Shown here in pieces: positions 36,860-49,653 of a stretch of 64,000 nucleotides of DNA. Below the pieces are notes generated by a model. It was not told where the DNA came from. It worked only from the letters and a program-made list of their open reading frames with translations, and ran no database searches. The DNA lies in assembly GCA_003117195.1 (NCBI GenBank), contig BDSI01000014.1:310001-374000 (forward strand). The letters run 5' to 3'. The translations under genes and the position numbers were made by a program. Within the stretch, counting starts at the first letter, position 1. Each line of letters begins with the position of its first letter. Origin of the DNA: Eudorina sp. 2006-703-Eu-15. Its lineage: Eukaryota; Chlorophyta; Chlorophyceae; Chlamydomonadales; Volvocaceae.

Positions 36860-36931
36860 GGGGTATTAGCTCAGTGGTAGAGCGCGCGCATCGCATGCGT
36901 GAGGTCATCGGATCGATCCCGATATGCTCCA
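36860..36931 (+). tRNA. tRNA-Ala (CGC), A32 variant
   Basis: The anticodon loop begins with A (ATCGCAT). It corresponds by position to the disrupted copy at 31612, where an extra base is present. Confidence 0.6.
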
Positions 36932-38130
36932 ACGGTCTCTTGCCTCTGCACAGTGTGCCATGTGCACACACTCGAGGGGCGGTATGGACGGCATGACACA
37001 AGTATTCTACCTGATACACAGGAAGCTTAGGTCCACGGGGGCCCGAGATGTCAATGACAGATGCGAGCCCTTCCCAGTGAGTCGCTCACTGGGCTGATGG
37101 ATGACATAAGTGGAACCGACAGTGTCAATATGCTGGCTTAGCCAGTCGCCGGCAATATTCACATATTACCCGCCGCTCCACGGCATGTGGGTTCGTCCGG
37201 ATGCGTTCGAGGGTTCACCCTCCGCCGGCTTTCCCTTGCCCGCCTCGTGGCCGCCTGCCCCCGCACAGCTATAGCCACAGCTACAGCCACAGCTACAGCC
37301 ACAGCTACAGCCACAGCTACAGCCACAGCTACAGCCACAGCTACAGCCACAGCTACAGCACAGCTACAGCACAGCTACAGCCCACGCACAGCTACAGCCA
37401 CAGCTACAGCCACAGCTACAGCCACAGCTACAGCCACAGCTACAGCCACAGCTACAGCCTCACCTACAGCTACCACTGAAAATCCCCGGGAGCCACAGCT
37501 AAAGCCACCACTGCAAAACACTGGAACAGTGGCTGTTGCGCACCCTGGCTGCAGTACACGATGTACGCCAGTATGGGCACACGCACACGGCACCTGCAGA
37601 AGCTGGGTCGGCGATGGCGGTGTGACACGTGAGGCCTTGGAGAACTGCCGTTACGGCATGCGGTCGGTGACATCTGCAAGTTCGTATTTTACCGATCCCC
37701 CGATCGTACCCCCATACAATGCCGTACCTCAGCCACACCATGCTCTCGTACCGTACCCCAAACCGTGCCTAGGAATCCGTCAGCGTTACTAGTTCAGTCA
37801 CAGCAGCAGGGCAGCCCCGGACTCATCCAGATGCTGTACTGTCGTACCGGACACAGGTTGGAAAGAAGTTGACTCGCGGCAGCCCCAAGATGGACATGGT
37901 GTTGAGCGACAGCTGCGGAGATGTTCCTGGCGGTTGGTTTGTGTTGGGCGGGGCCATGGAGGAGAATGAACCCGATTATTACCCAGCTTCCCACACAGGT
38001 GTGAAGGCAGGGCCCTCTTCATAGGACCGCCCCTGGACCTTCCACGCTGCGTGCTTCCCGCGCTTCTTCCCTTGCCGCGGGGTCGGTTGTGGGCGGCGCG
38101 TGCACTTTTGATGCTCCTGGTCAGCTGTCC

Positions 38131-38202
38131 GGGGTATTAGCTCAGTGGTAGAGCGCGCGCTTCGCATGCGTGAGGTCATCGGATCGATCCCGATATGCTC
38201 CA
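38131..38202 (+). tRNA. tRNA-Ala (CGC)
   Basis: Consensus gene. Positional partner of the copy at 32924. Confidence 0.75.
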
Positions 38203-38534
38203 ACGGTCTCTTGCCTCTGCACAGTGTGCCATGTGCACACACTCGAGGGGCGGTATGGACGGCATGACACAAGTATTCTACCTGATACACAGGAAGCGTA
38301 GGTCCACGGGGGCCCGAGATGTCAATGACAGATGCGAGCCCTTCCCAGTGAGTCGCTCACTGGGCTGATGGATGACATAAGTGGAACCGACAGTGTCAAT
38401 ATGCTGGCTTAGCCAGTCGCCGGCAATATTCACATATTACCCGCCGCTCCACGGCATGTGGGTTCGTCCGGATGCGTTCGAGGGTTCACCCTCCGCCGGC
38501 TTTCCCTTGCCCGCCTCGTGGCCGCCTGCCCCCG

Positions 38535-38777
38535 CACAGCTATAGCCACAGCTACAGCCACAGCTACAGCCACAGCTACAGCCACAGCTACAGCCACAGC
38601 TACAGCCACAGCTACAGCCACAGCTACAGCCACAGCTACAGCCACGCACAGCTACAGCCACAGCTACAGCCACAGCCACAGCTACAGCCACAGCTACAGC
38701 CACGCACAGCTACAGCCACAGCTACAGCCACAGCTACAGCCACAGCTACAGCCACAGCTACAGCCACAGCTACAGCC
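38535..38777 (+). repeat. 12-bp minisatellite, about 20 copies
   Basis: Two CCACGCACAGC junctions (near 38643 and 38701) and a 6-bp contraction CACAGCCACAGC suggest internal duplication. Confidence 0.9.
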
Positions 38778-39451
38778 TCACCTACAGCTACCACTGAAAA
38801 TCCCCGGGAGCCACAGCTAAAGCCACCACTGCAAAACACTGAGAACAGTGGCTGTTGCGCACCCTGGCTGCAGTACACGATGTACGCCAGTATGGGCACA
38901 CGCACACGGCACCTGCAGAAGCTGGGTCGGCGATGGCGGTGTGACACGTGAGGCCTTGGAGAACTGCCGTTGCGGCATGCGGTCGGTGACATCTGCAAGT
39001 TCGTATTTTACCGTACCCCCGATCGTACCCACATACAATGCCGTACCTCAGCCACACCATGCTCTCGTACCGTACCCCAAACCGTGCCTAGGAATCCGTC
39101 AGCGTTACTAGTTCAGTCACAGCAGCAGGGCAGCCCCCGGACTCACCCAGATGCTGTACTGTCGTACCGGACACAGGTTGGAAAGAAGTTGACTCGCGGC
39201 AGCCCCAAGATGGACATGGTGTTGAGCGACAGCTGCGGAGATGTTCCTTGCGGTTGGTTTGTGTTGGGCGGGGCCATGGAGGAGAATGAACCCCGATTAT
39301 TACCCAGCTTCCCACACAGGTGTGAAGGCAGGGCCCTCTTCATAGGACCGCCCCTGGACCTTCCACGCTGCGTGCTTCCCGCGCTTCTTCCCTTGCCGCG
39401 GGGTCGGTTGTGGGCGGCCCGTGGACTTTTGATGCTCCTGGTCAGCTGTCC

Positions 39452-39523
39452 GGGGTATTAGCTCAGTGGTAGAGCGCGCGCTTCGCATGCGTGAGGTCAT
39501 CGGATCGATCCCGATATGCTCTA
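39452..39523 (+). tRNA. tRNA-Ala (CGC), U72 variant
   Basis: The 3' acceptor strand ends ATGCTCT, making the first pair G1-U72. G3-U70 is unchanged. Confidence 0.65.
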
Positions 39524-40248
39524 ACGGTCTCTTGCCTCTGCACAGTGTGCCATGTGCACACACTCGAGGGGCGGTATGGACGGCATGACACAAGTATTCT
39601 ACCTGATACACAGGAAGCTTAGGTCCACGGGGGCCCGAGATGTCAATGACAGATGCGAGCCCTTCCCAGTGAGTCACTCACTGGGCTGATGGATGACATA
39701 AGTGGAACCGACAGTGTCAATATGCTGGCTTAGCCAGTCGCCGGCAATATTCACATATTACCCGCCGCTCCACGGCATGTGGGTTCGTCCGGATGCGTTC
39801 GAGGGTTCACCCTCCGCCGGCTTTCCCTTGCCCGCCTCGTGGCCGCCTGCCCCCGCACAGCTATAGCCACAGCTACAGCCACAGCTACAGCCACAGCTAC
39901 AGCCACAGCTACAGCCACAGCTACAGCCACGCACAGCTACAGCCACAGCTACAGCCACAGCTACAGCCACAGCTACAGCCTCACCTACAGCTACCACTGA
40001 AAATCCCCGGGAGCCACAGCTAAAGCCACCACTGCAAAACACTGAGAACAGTGGCTGTTGCGCACCCTGGCTGCAGTACACAATGTACGCCAGTGTGCGC
40101 AACGTACACGCACACGGCACCTGCAGAAGCTGGGTCGGCGATGGCGGTGTGACACGTGAGGCCTTGGACAACTGCAGTTGCGGCATGCGGTCGAGGACAT
40201 CTGCAAGTTCGTATTTTACCGTACCCCCGATCGTACCCCCATACAATG

Positions 40249-40664
40249 AATGAATGAATGTTACAGCGGACCCCAACGGGATCATCGGTGTATACCAGAG
40301 CAAGCCCCAGTAGGCCCCACCGCCAAGGCGGCAGGTCACCTCCACACCACAACGCCGCACCCAAAGAAAACACACCGGGCCATAACCCCAACCAGTCAGA
40401 CACCGAAGCAAGCAGAGGCGCGCAGCGGGGCAACACTACCAAAGGGATAGGCACAGCAGCGGGCATAATCCCCAGAAGTGGATAAAGCCAAGCACAGGGG
40501 AGGTCGCCCACACAGGCACCCCATTACCCAGCTACCACCACCTCTGAGGCACCCAACGCAGCACCCTCTCGAGGTCTTGGAAGGCCCACGCCTGGCTCGT
40601 GACACTGCCCAGCGACCGCTAGTGGGGTAACCCGCATCATAAGAAATAACTTGGCCAAAACAAA
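40249..40664 (-). mobile_element. 416-bp retroelement copy 2
   Basis: Duplications at 40238-40248 and 40665-40675. Flanks share rare changes with copy 1 (CAGTGTGCGCAACG, TCGAGGACATC, TTACAAGTTCAG), so it arose by copying the unit and not by new insertion. Confidence 0.8.
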
Positions 40665-41086
40665 CCCATACAATGCGGTACCTCAGCCACACCATGCTCT
40701 CGTACCGTACCCTAAACCGTGCCTAGGAATCCGTCAGCGTTACAAGTTCAGTCACAGCAGCAGGGCAGCCCCCGGACTCACCCAGATGCTGTACTGTCGT
40801 ACCAGACACAGGTTGGAAAGAAGTTGACTCGCGGCAGCCCCAAGATGGACATGGTGTTGAGCGACAGCTGCGGAGATGTTCCTGGCGGTTGGTTTGTGTT
40901 GGGCGGGGCCATGGAGGAGAATGAACCCCGATTATTACCCAGCTTCCCACACAGGTGTGAAGGCAGGGCCCTCTTCATAGGACCGCCCCTGGACCTTCCA
41001 CGCTGCGTGCTTCCCGCGCTTCTTCCCTTGCCGCGGGGTCGGTTGTGGGCGGCCCGTGGACTTTTGATGCTCCTGGTCAGCTGTCC

Positions 41087-41158
41087 GGGGTATTAGCTCA
41101 GTGGTAGAGCGCGCGCTTCGCATGCGTGAGGTCATCGGATCGATCCCGATATGCTCTA
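41087..41158 (+). tRNA. tRNA-Ala (CGC), U72 variant
   Basis: Shares ATGCTCT with the neighbouring copy at 39452. It follows the second unit with the minus-strand element. Confidence 0.65.
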
Positions 41159-42268
41159 ACGGTCTCTTGCCTCTGCACAGTGTGCCATGTGCGCACACTC
41201 GAGGGGCGGTATGGACGGCATGACACAAGTATTCTACATGATACACAGGAAGCTTAGGTCCACTGGGGCCCGAGATGTCAATGACAGATGAGAGCCCTTC
41301 CCAGTGAGTCGCTCACTGGGCTGATGGATGACATAAGTGGAACCGACAGTGTCAATATGCTGGCCGAGCCAGTCGCCGGCAATATTCACATATTACCCGC
41401 CGCTCCACGGCATGTGGGTTCGTCCGGATGCGTTCGAGGGTTCACCCTCCGCCGGCTTTCCCTTGCCCGCCTCGTGGCCGCCTGCCCCCGCACAGCTATA
41501 GCCACAGCTACAGCCACAGTTACAGCCACAGCTACAGCCTCAGCTACAGCCACAGCCACAGCTACAGCCACAGCTACAGCCACAGCTACAGCCACAGCTA
41601 CAGCTACCACTGAAAATCCCCGGGAGCCACAGCTAAAGCCACCACTGCAAAACACTGGGAACAGTGGCTGTTGCGCACCCTGGCTGCAGTACACGATGTA
41701 CGCCAGTATGGGCAACGTACATGCACACGGCACCTGCAGAAGCTGGGTCGGCGATGGCGGTGTGACACGTGAGGCCTTGGACAACTGCAGTTGCGGCATG
41801 CGGTCGGTGACATCTGCAAGTTCGTATTTTACCGATCCCCCGATCGTACCCCCATACAATGCCGTACCTCAGCCACACCATGCTCTCGTACCGTACCCCA
41901 AACCGTGCCTAGGAATCCGTCAGCGTTACTAGTTCAGTGACAGCAGCAGGGCAGCCCCCGGACTCACCCAGATGCTGTACTGTCGTACCAGACACAGGTT
42001 GGAAAGAAGTTGACTCGCGGCAGCCCCAAGATGGACATGGTGTTGAGCGACAGCTGCGGAGATGTTCCTTGCGGTTGGTTTGTGTTGGGCGGGGCCATGG
42101 AGGAGAATGAATCCCGATTATTACCCAGCTTCCCACACAGGTGTGAAGGCAGGGCCCTCTTCATAGGACCGCCCCTGGACCTTCCACGCTGCGTGCTTCC
42201 CGCGCTTCTTCCCTTGGGGGTCTGTTGTGGGCGGCCCGTGGACTTTTGATGCTTCTGGTCAGCTGTCC

Positions 42269-42340
42269 GGGGTATTAGCTCAGTGGTAGAGCGCGCGCTT
42301 CGCATGCGTGAGGTCATCGGATCGATCCCGATATGCTCCA
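42269..42340 (+). tRNA. tRNA-Ala (CGC)
   Basis: Consensus gene. It heads the unit with one of the longest minisatellites (about 24 copies). Confidence 0.75.
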
Positions 42341-42672
42341 ACGGTCTCTTGCCTCTGCACAGTGTGCCATGTGCGCACACTCGAGGGGCGGTATGGACGG
42401 CATGACACAAGTATTCTACCTGATACACAGGAAGCTTAGGTCCACTGGGGCCCGAGATGTCAATGACAGATGAGAGCCCTTCCCAGTGAGTCGCTCACTG
42501 TGCTGATGGATGACGTAAGTGGAACCGACAGTGTCAATATGCTGGCTTAGCCAGTCGCCGGCAATATTCACATATTACCCGCCGCTCCACGGCATGTGGG
42601 TTCGTCCGGATGCGTTCGAGGGTTCACCCTCCGCCGGCTTTCCCTTGCCCGCCTCGTGGCCGCCTGCCCCCG

Positions 42673-42962
42673 CACAGCTATAGCCACAGCTACAGCCACA
42701 GCTACAGCCACAGCTACAGCCACAGCTACAGCCACAGCTACAGCCACAGCTACAGCCACAGCTACAGCCACACCTACAGCCACACCTACAGCCACAGCTA
42801 CAGCCACAGCTACAGCCACAGCTACAGCCACAGCTACAGCCACAGCTACAGCCACAGCTACAGCCACAGCTACAGCCACAGCTACAGCCACAGCTACAGC
42901 CACAGCTACAGCCACAGCTACAGCCACAGCTACAGCCACAGCTACAGCCACAGCTACAGCTA
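42673..42962 (+). repeat. 12-bp minisatellite, about 24 copies
   Basis: Highly regular except for two adjacent CACACCTACAGC copies near 42768-42790. It ends directly in CTACCACTG without the CTCACC spacer. Confidence 0.93.
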
Positions 42963-43628
42963 CCACTGAAAATCCCCGGGAGCCACAGCCAAAGCCACCA
43001 CTGCAAAACACTGAGAACAGTGGCTGTTGCGCACCCTGGCTGCAGTACACGATGTACGCCAGTATGGGCAACGTACACGCACACGGCACCTGCAGAAGCT
43101 GGGTCGGCGATGGCGGTGTGACACGTGAGGCCTTGGACAACTGCAGTTGCGGCATGCGGTCGGTGACATCTGCAAGTTCGTATTTTACCGTACCCCCGAT
43201 CGTACCCACATACAATGCCGTACCTCAGCCACACCATGCTCTCGTACCGTACCCCAAACCGTGCCTAGGAATCCGTCAGCGTTACTAGTTCAGTCACAGC
43301 AGCAGGGCAGCCCCCGGACTCACCCAGATGCTGTACTGTCGTACCAGACACAGGTTGGAAAGAAGCTGACTCGCGGCAGCCCCAAGATGGACATGGTGTT
43401 GAGCGACAGCTGCGGAGATGTTCCTGGCGGTTGGTTTGTGTTGGGCGGGGCCCTGGAGGAGAATGAACCCCGATTATTACCCAGCTTCCCACACAGGTGT
43501 GAAGGCAGGGCCCTCTTCATAGGACCGCCCCTGGACCTTCCACGCTGCGTGCTTCCCGCGCTTCTTCCCTTGCCGCGGGGTCGGTTGTGGGCGGCCCGTG
43601 GACTTTTGATGCTTCTGGTCAGCTGTCC

Positions 43629-43700
43629 GGGGTATTAGCTCAGTGGTAGAGCGCGCGCTTTGCATGCGTGAGGTCATCGGATCGATCCCGATATGCTCCA
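43629..43700 (+). tRNA. tRNA-Ala (UGC)
   Basis: TTTGCAT loop with a paired CGCGC/GCGTG stem. First of four consecutive UGC copies. Confidence 0.73.
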
Positions 43701-44748
43701 ACGGTCTCTTGCCTCTGCACAGTGTGCCATGTGCACACACTCGAGGGGCGGTATGGACGGCATGACACAAGTATTCTACCTGATACACAGGAAGCGTAGG
43801 TCCACTGGGGCCCGAGATGTCAATGACAGATGAGAGCCCTTCCCAGTGAGTCGCTCACTGGGCTGATGGATGACATAAGTGGAACCGACAGTGTCAATAT
43901 GCTGGCTTAGCCAGTCGCCGGCAATATTCACATATTACCCGCCGCTCCACGGCATGTGGGTTCGTCCGGATGCGTTCGAGGGTTCACCCTCCGCCGGCTT
44001 TCCCTTGCCCGCCTCGTGGCCGCCTGCCCCCGCACAGCTATAGCCACAGCTACAGCCACAGCTACAGCCTCACCTACAGCTACCACTGAAAATCCCCGGG
44101 AGCCACAGCTAAAGCCACCACTGCAAAACACTGAGAACAGTGGCTGTTGCGCACCCTGGCTGCAGTACACGATGTACGCCAGTATGGGCAACGTACACGC
44201 ACACGGCACCTGCAGAAGCTGGGTCGGCGATGGCGGTGTGACACGTGAGGCCTTGGACAACTGCAGTTGCGGCATGCGGTCGGTGACATCTGCAAGTTCG
44301 TATTTTACCGTACCCCCGATCGTACCCACATACAATGCCGTACCTCAGCCACACCATGCTCTCGTACCGTACCCCAAACCGTGCCTAGGAATCCGTCAGC
44401 GTTACTAGTTCAGTGACAGCAGCAGGGCAGCCCCCGGACTCACCCAGATGCTGTACTGTCGTACCAGACACAGGTTGGAAAGAAGTTGACTCGCGGCAGC
44501 CCCAAGATGGACATGGTGTTGAGCGACAGCTGCGGAGATGTTCCTTGCGGTTGGTTTGTGTTGGGCGGGGCCATGGAGGAGAATGAACCCCGATTATTAC
44601 CCAGCTTCCCACACAGGTGTGAAGGCAGGGCCCTCTTCATAGGACCGCCCCTGGACCTTCCACGCTGCGTGCTTCCCGCGCTTCTTCCCTTGCCGCGGGG
44701 TCGGTTGTGGGCGGCCCGTGGACTTTTGATGCTTCTGGTCAGCTGTCC

Positions 44749-44820
44749 GGGGTATTAGCTCAGTGGTAGAGCGCGCGCTTTGCATGCGTGAGGTCATCGG
44801 ATCGATCCCGATATGCTCCA
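44749..44820 (+). tRNA. tRNA-Ala (UGC)
   Basis: Same gene as at 43629. The unit carries the GATGACGTAAG variant downstream. Confidence 0.73.
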
Positions 44821-45868
44821 ACGGTCTCTTGCCTCTGCACAGTGTGCCATGTGCACACACTCGAGGGGCGGTATGGACGGCATGACACAAGTATTCTACC
44901 TGATACACAGGAAGCTTAGGTCCACTGGGGCCCGAGATGTCAATGACAGATGAGAGCCCTTCCCAGTGAGTCGCTCACTGTGCTGATGGATGACGTAAGT
45001 GGAACCGACAGTGTCAATATGCTGGCTTAGCCAGTCGCCGGCAATATTCACATATTACCCGCCGCTCCACGGCATGTGGGTTCGTCCGGATGCGTTCGAG
45101 GATTCACCCTCCGCCGGCTTTCCCTTGCCCGCCTCGTGGCCGCCTGCCCCCGCACAGCTATAGCCACAGCTACAGCCACAGCTACAGCCTCACCTACAGC
45201 TACCACTGAAAATCCCCGGGAGCCACAGCTAAAGCCACCACTGCAAAACACTGAGAACAGTGGCTGTTGCGCACCCTGGCTGCAGTACACGATGTACGCC
45301 AGTATGGGCAACGTACACGCACACGGCACCTGCAGAAGCTGGGTCGGCGATGGCGGTGTGACACGTGAGGCCTTGGACAACTGCAGTTGCGGCATGCGGT
45401 CGGTGACATCTGCAAGTTCGTATTTTACCGTACCCCCGATCGTACCCACATACAATGCCGTACCTCAGCCACACCATGCTCTCGTACCGTACCCCAAACC
45501 GTGCCTAGGAATCCGTCAGCGTTACTAGTTCAGTGACAGCAGCAGGGCAGCCCCCGGACTCACCCAGATGCTGTACTGTCGTACCAGACACAGGTTGGAA
45601 AGAAGTTGACTCGCGGCAGCCCCAAGATGGACATGGTGTTGAGCGACAGCTGCGGAGATGTTCCTTGCGGTTGGTTTGTGTTGGGCGGGGCCATGGAGGA
45701 GAATGAACCCCGATTATTACCCAGCTTCCCACACAGGTGTGAAGGCAGGGCCCTCTTCATAGGACCGCCCCTGGACCTTCCACGCTGCGTGCTTCCCGCG
45801 CTTCTTCCCTTGCCGCGGGGTCGGTTGTGGGCGGCCCGTGGACTTTTGATGCTTCTGGTCAGCTGTCC

Positions 45869-45940
45869 GGGGTATTAGCTCAGTGGTAGAGCGCGCGCTT
45901 TGCATGCGTGAGGTCATCGGATCGATCCCGATATGCTCCA
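45869..45940 (+). tRNA. tRNA-Ala (UGC)
   Basis: Same gene and flanks as the copy at 44749. Confidence 0.73.
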
Positions 45941-46988
45941 ACGGTCTCTTGCCTCTGCACAGTGTGCCATGTGCACACACTCGAGGGGCGGTATGGACGG
46001 CATGACACAAGTATTCTACCTGATACACAGGAAGCTTAGGTCCACTGGGGCCCGAGATGTCAATGACAGATGAGAGCCCTTCCCAGTGAGTCGCTCACTG
46101 TGCTGATGGATGACGTAAGTGGAACCGACAGTGTCAATATGCTGGCTTAGCCAGTCGCCGGCAATATTCACATATTACCCGCCGCTCCACGGCATGTGGG
46201 TTCGTCCGGATGCGTTCGAGGATTCACCCTCCGCCGGCTTTCCCTTGCCCGCCTCGTGGCCGCCTGCCCCCGCACAGCTATAGCCACAGCTACAGCCACA
46301 GCTACAGCCTCACCTACAGCTACCACTGAAAATCCCCGGGAGCCACAGCTAAAGCCACCACTGCAAAACACTGAGAACAGTGGCTGTTGCGCACCCTGGC
46401 TGCAGTACACGATGTACGCCAGTATGGGCAACGTACACGCACACGGCACCTGCAGAAGCTGGGTCGGCGATGGCGGTGTGACACGTGAGGCCTTGGACAA
46501 CTGCAGTTGCGGCATGCGGTCGGTGACATCTGCAAGTTCGTATTTTACCGTACCCCCGATCGTACCCACATACAATGCCGTACCTCAGCCACACCATGCT
46601 CTCGTACCGTACCCCAAACCGTGCCTAGGAATCCGTCAGCGTTACTAGTTCAGTGACAGCAGCAGGGCAGCCCCCGGACTCACCCAGATGCTGTACTGTC
46701 GTACCAGACACAGGTTGGAAAGAAGTTGACTCGCGGCAGCCCCAAGATGGACATGGTGTTGAGCGACAGCTGCGGAGATGTTCCTTGCGGTTGGTTTGTG
46801 TTGGGCGGGGCCATGGAGGAGAATGAACCCCGATTATTACCCAGCTTCCCACACAGGTGTGAAGGCAGGGCCCTCTTCATAGGACCGCCCCTGGACCTTC
46901 CACGCTGCGTGCTTCCCGCGCTTCTTCCCTTGCCGCGGGGTCGGTTGTGGGCGGCCCGTGGACTTTTGATGCTTCTGGTCAGCTGTCC

Positions 46989-47060
46989 GGGGTATTAGCT
47001 CAGTGGTAGAGCGCGCGCTTTGCATGCGTGAGGTCATCGGATCGATCCCGATATGCTCCA
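46989..47060 (+). tRNA. tRNA-Ala (UGC)
   Basis: Last of the four UGC copies. Its own body has a few private substitutions (CGATGACATC, CCCCAATCGTAC). Confidence 0.73.
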
Positions 47061-48108
47061 ACGGTCTCTTGCCTCTGCACAGTGTGCCATGTGCACACAC
47101 TCGAGGGGCGGTATGGACGGCATGACACAAGTATTCTACCTGATACACAGGAAGCTTAGGTCCACTGGGGCCCGAGATGTCAATGACAGATGAGAGCCCT
47201 TCCCAGTGAGTCGCTCACTGTGCTGATGGATGACGTAAGTGGAACCGACAGTGTCAATATGCTGGCTTAGCCAGTCGCCGGCAATATTCACATATTACCC
47301 GCCGCTCCACGGCATGTGGGTTCGTCCGGATGCGTTCGAGGATTCACCCTCCGCCGGCTTTCCCTTGCCCGCCTCGTGGCCGCCTGCCCCCGCACAGCTA
47401 TAGCCACAGCTACAGCCACAGCTACAGCCTCACCTACAGCTACCACTGAAAATCCCCGGGAGCCACAGCTAAAGCCACCACTGCAAAACACTGAGAACAG
47501 TGGCTGTTGCGCACCCTGGCTGCAGTACACGATGTACGCCAGTATGGGCAACGTACACGCACACGGCACCTGCAGAAGCTGGGTCGGCGATGGCGGTGTG
47601 ACACGTGAGGCCTTGGACAACTGCAGTTGCGGCATGCGGTCGATGACATCTGCAAGTTCGTATTTTACCGTACCCCCAATCGTACCCCCATACAATGCCG
47701 TACCTCAGCCACACCATGCTCTCGTACCGTACCCCAAACCGTGCCTAGGAATCCGTCAGCGTTACTAGTTCAGTCACAGCAGCAGGGCAGCCCCCGGACC
47801 CACCCAGATGCTGTACTGTCGTACCAGACACAGGTTGGAAAGAAGTTGACTCGCGGCAGCCCCAAGATGGACATGGTGTTGAGCGACAGCTGCGGAGATG
47901 TTCCTTGCGGTTGGTTTGTGTTGGGCGGGGCCATGGAGGAGAATGAACCCCGATTATTACCCAGCTTCCCACACAGGTGTGAAGGCAGGGCCCTCTTCAT
48001 AGGACCGCCCCTGGACCTTCCACGCTGCGTGCTTCCCGCGCTTCTTCCCTTGCCGCGGGGTCGGTTGTGGGCGGCCCGTGGACTTTTGATGCTTCTGGTC
48101 AGCTGTCC

Positions 48109-48180
48109 GGGGTATTAGCTCAGTGGTAGAGCGCGCGCTTCGCATGCGTGAGGTCATCGGATCGATCCCGATATGCTCCA
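48109..48180 (+). tRNA. tRNA-Ala (CGC)
   Basis: Consensus gene. It marks the return to CGC and the start of the units bearing retroelements. Confidence 0.75.
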
Positions 48181-48829
48181 ACGGTCTCTTGCCTCTGCAC
48201 AGTGTGCCATGTGCACACACTCGAGGGGCGGTATGGACGGCATGACACAAGTATTCTACCTGATACACAGGAAGCTTAGGTCCACTGGGGCCCGAGATGT
48301 CAATGACAGATGAGAGCCCTTCCCAGTGAGTCGCTCATTGGGCTGATGGATGACATAAGTGGAACCGACAGTGTCAATATGCTGGCTTAGCCAGTCGCCG
48401 GCAATATTCACATATTACCCGCCGCTCCACGGCATGTGGGTTCGTCCGGATGCGTTCGAGGGTTCACCCTCCGCCGGCTTTCCCTTGCCCGCCTCGTGGC
48501 CGCCTGCCCCCGCACAGCTATAGCCACAGCTACAGCCACAGCTACAGCCACAGCTACAGCCACAGCTACAGCTACCACTGAAAATCCCCGGGAGCCACAG
48601 CTAAAGCCACCACTGCAAAACACTGAGAACAGTGGCTGTTGCGCACCCTGGCTGCAGTACACGATGTACGCCAGTATGGGCACCGTACACGCACATGGCA
48701 CCTGCAGAAGCTGGGTCGGCGATGGCGGTGTGACACGTGAGGCCTTGGACAACTGCAGTTGCGGCATGCGGTCGGTGACATCTGCAAGTTCGTATTTTAC
48801 CGTACCCCCGATCGTACCCCCATACAATG

Positions 48830-49244
48830 AATGAATGAATGTTACAGCGGACCCCAACGGGATCATCGGTGTATACCAGAGCAAGCCCCAGTAGGCCCCA
48901 CCGCCAAGGCGGCAGGTCACCTCCACACCACAACGCCGCACCCAAAGAAAACACACCGGGCGATAACCCCAACCAGTCAGACACCGAAGCAAGCAGAGGC
49001 GCGCAGCGGGGCAACACTACCAAAGGGATAGGCACAGCAGCGGGCATAATCCCCAGAAGTGTATAAAGCCAAGCACAGGGAGGTCGCCCACACAGGCACC
49101 CCATTACCCAGCTACCACCACCTCTGAGGCACCCAACGCAGCACCCTCTCGAGGTCTTGGAAGGCCCACGCCTGGCTCGTGACACTGCCCAGCGACCGCT
49201 AGTGTGGTAACCCGCATCAAAAGAAATAACTTGGCCAAAACAAA
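48830..49244 (-). mobile_element. 416-bp retroelement copy 3
   Basis: Duplications at 48819-48829 and 49245-49255. One G is missing in CACAGGGAGG. In the same unit as the first LINE fragment. Confidence 0.8.
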
Positions 49245-49653
49245 CCCATACAATGCCGTACCTCAGCCACACCATGCTCTCGTACCATACCCTAAACCGT
49301 GCCTAGGAATCCGTCAGCGTTACTAGTTCAGTCACAGCAGCAGGGCAGCCCCCGGACTCACCCAGATGCTGTACTGTCGTACCAGACACAGGTTGGAAAG
49401 AAGTTGACTCGCGGCAGCCCCAAGATGGACATGGTGTTGAGCGACAGCTGCGGAGATGTTCCTGGCGGTTGGTTTGTGTTGGGCGGGGCCATGGAGGAGA
49501 ATGAACCCCGATTATTACCCAGCTTCCCACACAGGTGTGAAGGCAGGGCCCTCTTCATAGGACCGCCCCTGGACCTGTGCTTCCCGCGCTTCTTCCCTTG
49601 CCGCGGGGTCGGTTGTGGGCGGCCCGTGGACTTTTGGTGCTTCTGGTCAGCTG

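Larger units (their letters stand above)
17283..43628 (+). repeat. Sub-block 2: units with expanded, variable minisatellites
   Basis: Nineteen tRNA-to-tRNA intervals. Unit length is mainly set by the 12-bp repeat number. Most units share GCTGGCTTAGCCAG in place of the GCCGAGCCAG of sub-block 1. A pair of units carrying the minus-strand 416-bp element (28285 and 40249) lies 11,964 bp apart. A set of units at 30.4-34.0 kb recurs at 35.7-39.4 kb. Confidence 0.85.
43629..48108 (+). repeat. Sub-block 3: four 1120-bp units
   Basis: tRNA starts at 43629, 44749, 45869, 46989 and 48109 are spaced exactly 1120 bp. The first four tRNAs all have anticodon UGC. The units differ by only scattered substitutions (for example GCGTAGG against GCTTAGG, GAGGGTTC against GAGGATTC), indicating very recent amplification or homogenisation. 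Confidence 0.95.
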
